Assembly: GCA_002700125.1 (NCBI GenBank)
Contig: PACM01000009.1
Location: 26,918-35,422 of the forward strand
From: Dehalococcoidia bacterium
GTDB taxonomy: Bacteria > Chloroflexota > Dehalococcoidia > Lucifugimonadales > Lucifugimonadaceae
Direction of reading: 5' to 3'
Length of the DNA: 8,505 nucleotides
The notes beneath the pieces were generated by a model that saw only the letters and a list, made by a program, of their open reading frames with translations, did no database searches and had not been told where the DNA came from. Numbering within the stretch: the first letter of the stretch is position 1; every line of letters starts with the position of its first letter. The position numbers and the translations under genes were made by a program. Positions 6,901 to 8,505 of the stretch are shown here, one piece after another.

Positions 6901-7015
6901 CCGACCCAGAAACACCAGTTATAACAACCATCTGACCCCTTGGAATGTCAACGTCAATATTTTGTAGGTTGTTTTCTCTGGCCCCTTTTACCCTAATATA
7001 CTTGGAAGATCGCAT
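3989..7015 (-). CDS. uvrA: Excinuclease ABC subunit A (UvrA) with basic C-terminal tail
   Basis: UvrA dimers find DNA damage and load UvrB for nucleotide-excision repair. Seen: two ABC ATPase modules. Module 1 has Walker A GVSGSGKS (34-41), signature LSGGE (497-501) and Walker B ending DEP (523-525). Module 2 has Walker A GASGSGKS (650-657), signature LSGGE (839-843) and Walker B ending DEP (866-868). The UvrB-binding region is expected near 130-245. CxxC pairs at 123/126, 254/257, 278/281, 410/413, 749/752 and 772/775 are the zinc sites; the last two pairs frame the C-terminal zinc finger. Length is 1008 aa against about 940-960 usual. The excess is a tail (about 945-1008) with two arginine/lysine clusters, PRRKKRKVK and RRSRRFRRRR. 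The gene starts 5 nt after recO with no clear Shine-Dalgarno, so translational coupling is likely. It is convergent with the enolase gene (4-bp overlap). Confidence 0.98.
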   Translation of the reverse strand: MRSSKYIRVKGARENNLQNIDVDIPRGQMVVITGVSGSGKSSLAFNTIFAEGQRRYMESLSAYARQFLGRMEKPDVDLIEGLSPAISIDQKGVSKNPRSTVGTITEIYDYLRLLFSRIGKPHCPSCGDPVSKQTNQEIVDRITRLPENKKIMLLAPIVKHMKGEHKNLIDKIKKDGFSRIRLDNEVRDLEEKINLNKNQWHTIEIVVDRLVMKKNMDLSRLSESVEICLKFGTGKLIITDFNNQDIVVSEKLSCGTCDVSIEELEPRNFSFNTPHGACLTCSGLGYKLQIDPELIIPDPNKRLAEGALIPWTLKSGALAWEYNFISSLSNVLGFDIQDRVRDLSSETLATILYGGGGTTYPIQYTSKKGKQRVWNTRFNGIVNILEKRFHSSESSSVRDSIQRYMTKRECAGCSGQRLKKDALFVKISDKNIFELSELSVKDCFQWIDNCQNPDNALLEPSEIKIGEQIFKEISSRLLFLDKVGLGYISLNRPTATLSGGEGQRIRLASQIGSGLTGVMYICDEPSVGLHPVDNHRLIATLQELRNLGNTVIVVEHDEAIMRAADHIIDLGPMAGNNGGHIVAEGSINKIISSKSSLTGQYLAGEKNIELPQSRRKPKSNQQLRVYGAKENNLKSIDISIPLQLLVCITGASGSGKSTLVNEILFKALSKHFNSSKDFPGDFEEIEGLENLDKVINIDQSPIGRTPRSNPATYTGLFGPIRDLFAATPDARTKGYKPGRFSFNVKGGRCESCEGAGYNEIQMQFLPDVNVLCEDCKGKRYNREALEIKFKGQSIAEILNLTVSEALDIFSSFQSIYKKLETLNDVGLGYIKLGQPATTLSGGEAQRVKLSTYLSKRATGKTLFILDEPTTGLSFEDCNALIKILHRLVNAGNSVLLIEHHLDVIKNADWIIDLGPGAGANGGEIMAYGPPEQVAATDSSYTGQFLKRDSKVVPLKTTFLPTPRRKKRKVKADAKTIDFSYPERTSEETIINPGRRSRRFRRRRLASSV

Positions 7016-7020
7016 TTACA

Positions 7021-7773
7021 TTAATTGTTTTGAAACTTTGATGTTTTTAATTGCACGTCCATTATATCCTTTATAGATTTTTGAAGAAGTGCCCTTATTG
7101 AAGATATGTCATTGTCTGAGACGGTATTTTCAATAAGGGCACGATAATTTTTTCTAGCAATATTTCTCAATATGACCTGTTCTTGTATTGAAACTTTAAT
7201 TAATTCTCCATTGTCAATATTTTCAGATAAACACTTGTTGCACAAAAATCCACCGAGCGTGCTCGAAAAAAAATGTGATAATTTTAACAAAGGATCTCTA
7301 CAGTTTAAACATTTAAATACATTCATTCCAAACCCTTGATAATTTAAAACTTCAAACTCAAAAATGCCAATATGTAGGTCAGGGATTTTTGAGTTTGATA
7401 ACTGAGCTAAAGTTCCTAGCAGTGCTTTCATAAGAAAAGGGTTTTTTTCATTTTCCATAGACAAAACCTCACTTAATTCCATCAAGTATTGAGCTTTGAT
7501 AACTAAGTCGTAGGTCTTTTTAAGATCAAGGAACGAATTAATAGACTCTACTTGAGTGACTGAATTAATTCCTTTTGAGGGCTTGTAATAAATATTTACA
7601 TAATTAAGCGACTCAATATGACCTGAAAATTTCGATTTTGGTTTTTTAGCACCACGAGCAATAAACTTTGTAAGGCCCTGCTCTTCTGAAATTAACGTGA
7701 AAATAAGATCTGCTTCTTTATATTTTGTACAACGTGTAATTAAGCCAGTCAAAGTGGCTTGCCGATATTTCAT
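7021..7773 (-). CDS. recO: DNA repair protein RecO
   Basis: RecO acts with RecR to displace SSB and load RecA on single-stranded gaps, and it anneals complementary strands. Seen: 250 aa, the usual size. The N-terminal OB fold (about 1-80) holds the family's ATLTGLITRCTKYKEADLIF opening, then EEQGLTKFIARGAKKPKSKF with its basic DNA-binding stretch. A helical middle follows. A C-terminal C4 zinc site is formed by CLNC (155, 158) and CNKC (178, 181), preceded by the typical FEFEVLNYQGFG. The ATG overlaps the recR stop as ATGA, implying coupled translation of the two partner proteins. uvrA follows after 5 nt, so RecO is central in a repair operon. RecO sequences diverge quickly, but the order of motifs and the recR overlap make this secure. 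Confidence 0.93.
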   Translation of the reverse strand: MKYRQATLTGLITRCTKYKEADLIFTLISEEQGLTKFIARGAKKPKSKFSGHIESLNYVNIYYKPSKGINSVTQVESINSFLDLKKTYDLVIKAQYLMELSEVLSMENEKNPFLMKALLGTLAQLSNSKIPDLHIGIFEFEVLNYQGFGMNVFKCLNCRDPLLKLSHFFSSTLGGFLCNKCLSENIDNGELIKVSIQEQVILRNIARKNYRALIENTVSDNDISSIRALLQKSIKDIMDVQLKTSKFQNN

Positions 7774-8396
7774 ATATCTAGTGAAGTACGATTTTCAAAA
7801 GCATTGGACAGAGTATTAAAGTCCGAATACTCAAGATCAGTGCCTGAAGCTAGCCCTCTAGCTAGACGTGTAGTTTTAATGTCGTAATAATTTTCTTTGA
7901 TGGTTTTAGTGAGATACATTGCTGTAGCTTCACCTTCTAAAGTAGGATTTGTTGCTATTATAACTTCTTTAGTCCCTCCTCTTTTTAACCTATTGAAGAG
8001 TTCATTAATTTTTAGTTGCTCAGGACCAATTCCTGCCATAGGGGAAATAGCTCCATGAAGAATATGAAATCCTCCTTTATGAATTCCAGACGCTTCTATT
8101 GTAATGGCATCTATCACGCTTTCTACTACGCAAATTAGAATGGGATCCTTGTCTTCACATAATTTGCAGATCGTTTTGTCTTCATTACTTGTGATAAAGC
8201 AACAAGTTTTGCAGAAATCTAAATTTTCTTTAACTTCTTTTAGTGCAGTAGCTAAATTAGCAACTTCATTTTTATCTTGAGTAAGTACAAAATAAGCTAA
8301 TCTTTGCGCAGTTTTCGGGCCAATTCCGGGTAGAGTCGAGAAGGCTACTATAAGCTTTTGTACTTCAGAAGGTAAAGAAGATCTGCTAAAAGTCAT
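7770..8396 (-). CDS. recR: Recombination protein RecR
   Basis: RecR forms a ring-like clamp that binds RecO in gap repair through RecA loading. Seen: 208 aa, about the standard 200. The N-terminal helix-hairpin-helix is LPGIGPKTAQRLA (22-34). A C4 zinc site follows, with C62/C65 (FCKTC) and C77/C80 (CKLC); an extra Cys66 sits beside it. The Toprim domain covers about 85-190, with VVE at 90-92, HGAISPMAGIGPEQL (114-128), NPTLEGEATAMYL and RLARGLASGTDLEY (177-190). That last motif usually reads GLPVGGDLEY, so PVGG is replaced by ASGT. The ATG at 8396 is 12 nt from the ybaB stop; only a weak GAG-type RBS is seen. recR beside ybaB is a widely conserved pair. The ATGA overlap with recO suggests stoichiometric production. 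Confidence 0.97.
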   Translation of the reverse strand: MTFSRSSLPSEVQKLIVAFSTLPGIGPKTAQRLAYFVLTQDKNEVANLATALKEVKENLDFCKTCCFITSNEDKTICKLCEDKDPILICVVESVIDAITIEASGIHKGGFHILHGAISPMAGIGPEQLKINELFNRLKRGGTKEVIIATNPTLEGEATAMYLTKTIKENYYDIKTTRLARGLASGTDLEYSDFNTLSNAFENRTSLDI

Positions 8397-8408
8397 AACA
8401 ACTCGGGA

Positions 8409-8505
8409 TTAAAATAAGCCTGGAATTTTTATTCCACCAGTAACATTTTTCATTTTTTTCTGAGCGATTTTATCTGCTTTTGCAGTAGCATCGTTCACTG
8501 CTTCT
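8409..8505 (-). CDS. ybaB: YbaB/EbfC nucleoid-associated protein (C-terminal end only)
   Basis: YbaB/EbfC proteins are small dimeric DNA-binding, nucleoid-associated proteins, often encoded just before recR. Only the last 32 codons are inside the window; the gene enters from the right edge in mid-codon and ends at TAA (8409-8411). The visible end reads EAVNDATAKADKIAQKKM and then a TGG..IPGLF finish. This is the characteristic C-terminal helix and tail of the family, where endings such as KMxKVTGGxxIPGLF are common. Together with the downstream recR this makes the call secure despite the short length. dnaX is often further upstream in this cluster, but that lies outside the window. Confidence 0.9.
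   Translation of the reverse strand, partial: EAVNDATAKADKIAQKKMKNVTGGIKIPGLF

Larger units (their letters stand above)
3989..8505 (-). other. Putative repair operon ybaB-recR-recO-uvrA
   Basis: Four same-strand genes are separated by 12 nt (ybaB-recR), a 4-nt ATGA overlap (recR-recO) and 5 nt (recO-uvrA). No hairpin terminator or room for a promoter exists between them. All act on DNA, so they are probably co-transcribed from a promoter beyond the right edge. The recR-ybaB pairing is common knowledge; having recO and uvrA appended is the notable part. Confidence 0.7.

Noticed and set aside
1..8505. tRNA, rRNA, CRISPR arrays, insertion sequences, toxin-antitoxin or phage genes
   Set aside because: No cloverleaf, spaced repeats, transposase motifs, terminal inverted repeats or small paired ORFs were seen; almost all the sequence is explained by the coding genes listed.

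Overview
The window is a compact, AT-rich (roughly one third G+C by eye) bacterial chromosomal segment. It uses the standard code, with TGA and TAA as stops. It carries core replication, translation-initiation and DNA-repair genes plus two accessory metabolic genes. The lineage is inferred, not proven. The Fmt motif wording, a rhamnonate-dehydratase-like enolase-superfamily protein beside a small NIPSNAP-type protein, and the tight gene packing together suggest a streamlined, probably marine member of Chloroflexota (Dehalococcoidia/SAR202-like). No rRNA is present to confirm this.

Layout. (1) 1-1111, minus strand: dnaA, 370 codons visible, C-terminal end beyond the left edge. (2) 1112-1395: a 284-bp AT-rich divergent intergenic region. 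It holds a consensus DnaA box, a long A/T inverted repeat, a 12-bp perfect palindrome, two direct repeats, a GAAC-N4-GTTC (SOS-box-like) operator, and a tiny ORF with an ideal Shine-Dalgarno just before dnaA. It is a candidate oriC and regulatory hub. (3) 1396-2433, plus strand: fmt (methionyl-tRNA formyltransferase) with an unusual insertion. (4) 2425-2718, minus strand: a 97-aa NIPSNAP/dimeric alpha-beta barrel protein whose tail overlaps fmt. (5) 2787-3992, plus strand: an enolase-superfamily acid-sugar dehydratase most like L-rhamnonate dehydratase. It is divergent from (4) and shares a 68-bp promoter region with it. (6) 3989-8505, minus strand: a gene string transcribed in the order ybaB/ebfC (5' part missing), recR, recO, uvrA, with gaps of 12 and 5 nt and one 4-nt ATGA overlap. 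This looks like a single DNA-repair operon.

How they work together. RecR and RecO load RecA at ssDNA gaps, YbaB/EbfC is a nucleoid-associated DNA-binding protein, and UvrA starts nucleotide-excision repair, so the right half couples two repair routes. DnaA starts replication. Fmt formylates initiator tRNA. The enolase and NIPSNAP pair is probably a small catabolic module for sugar acids or related carboxylates. No mobile element, CRISPR array, tRNA, rRNA or clearly new multi-gene system is visible. The most notable points are the dnaA-fmt intergenic structure, the leader ORF before dnaA, altered residues in DnaA's ATPase motifs, the basic C-terminal tail of UvrA, and the Fmt insertion.
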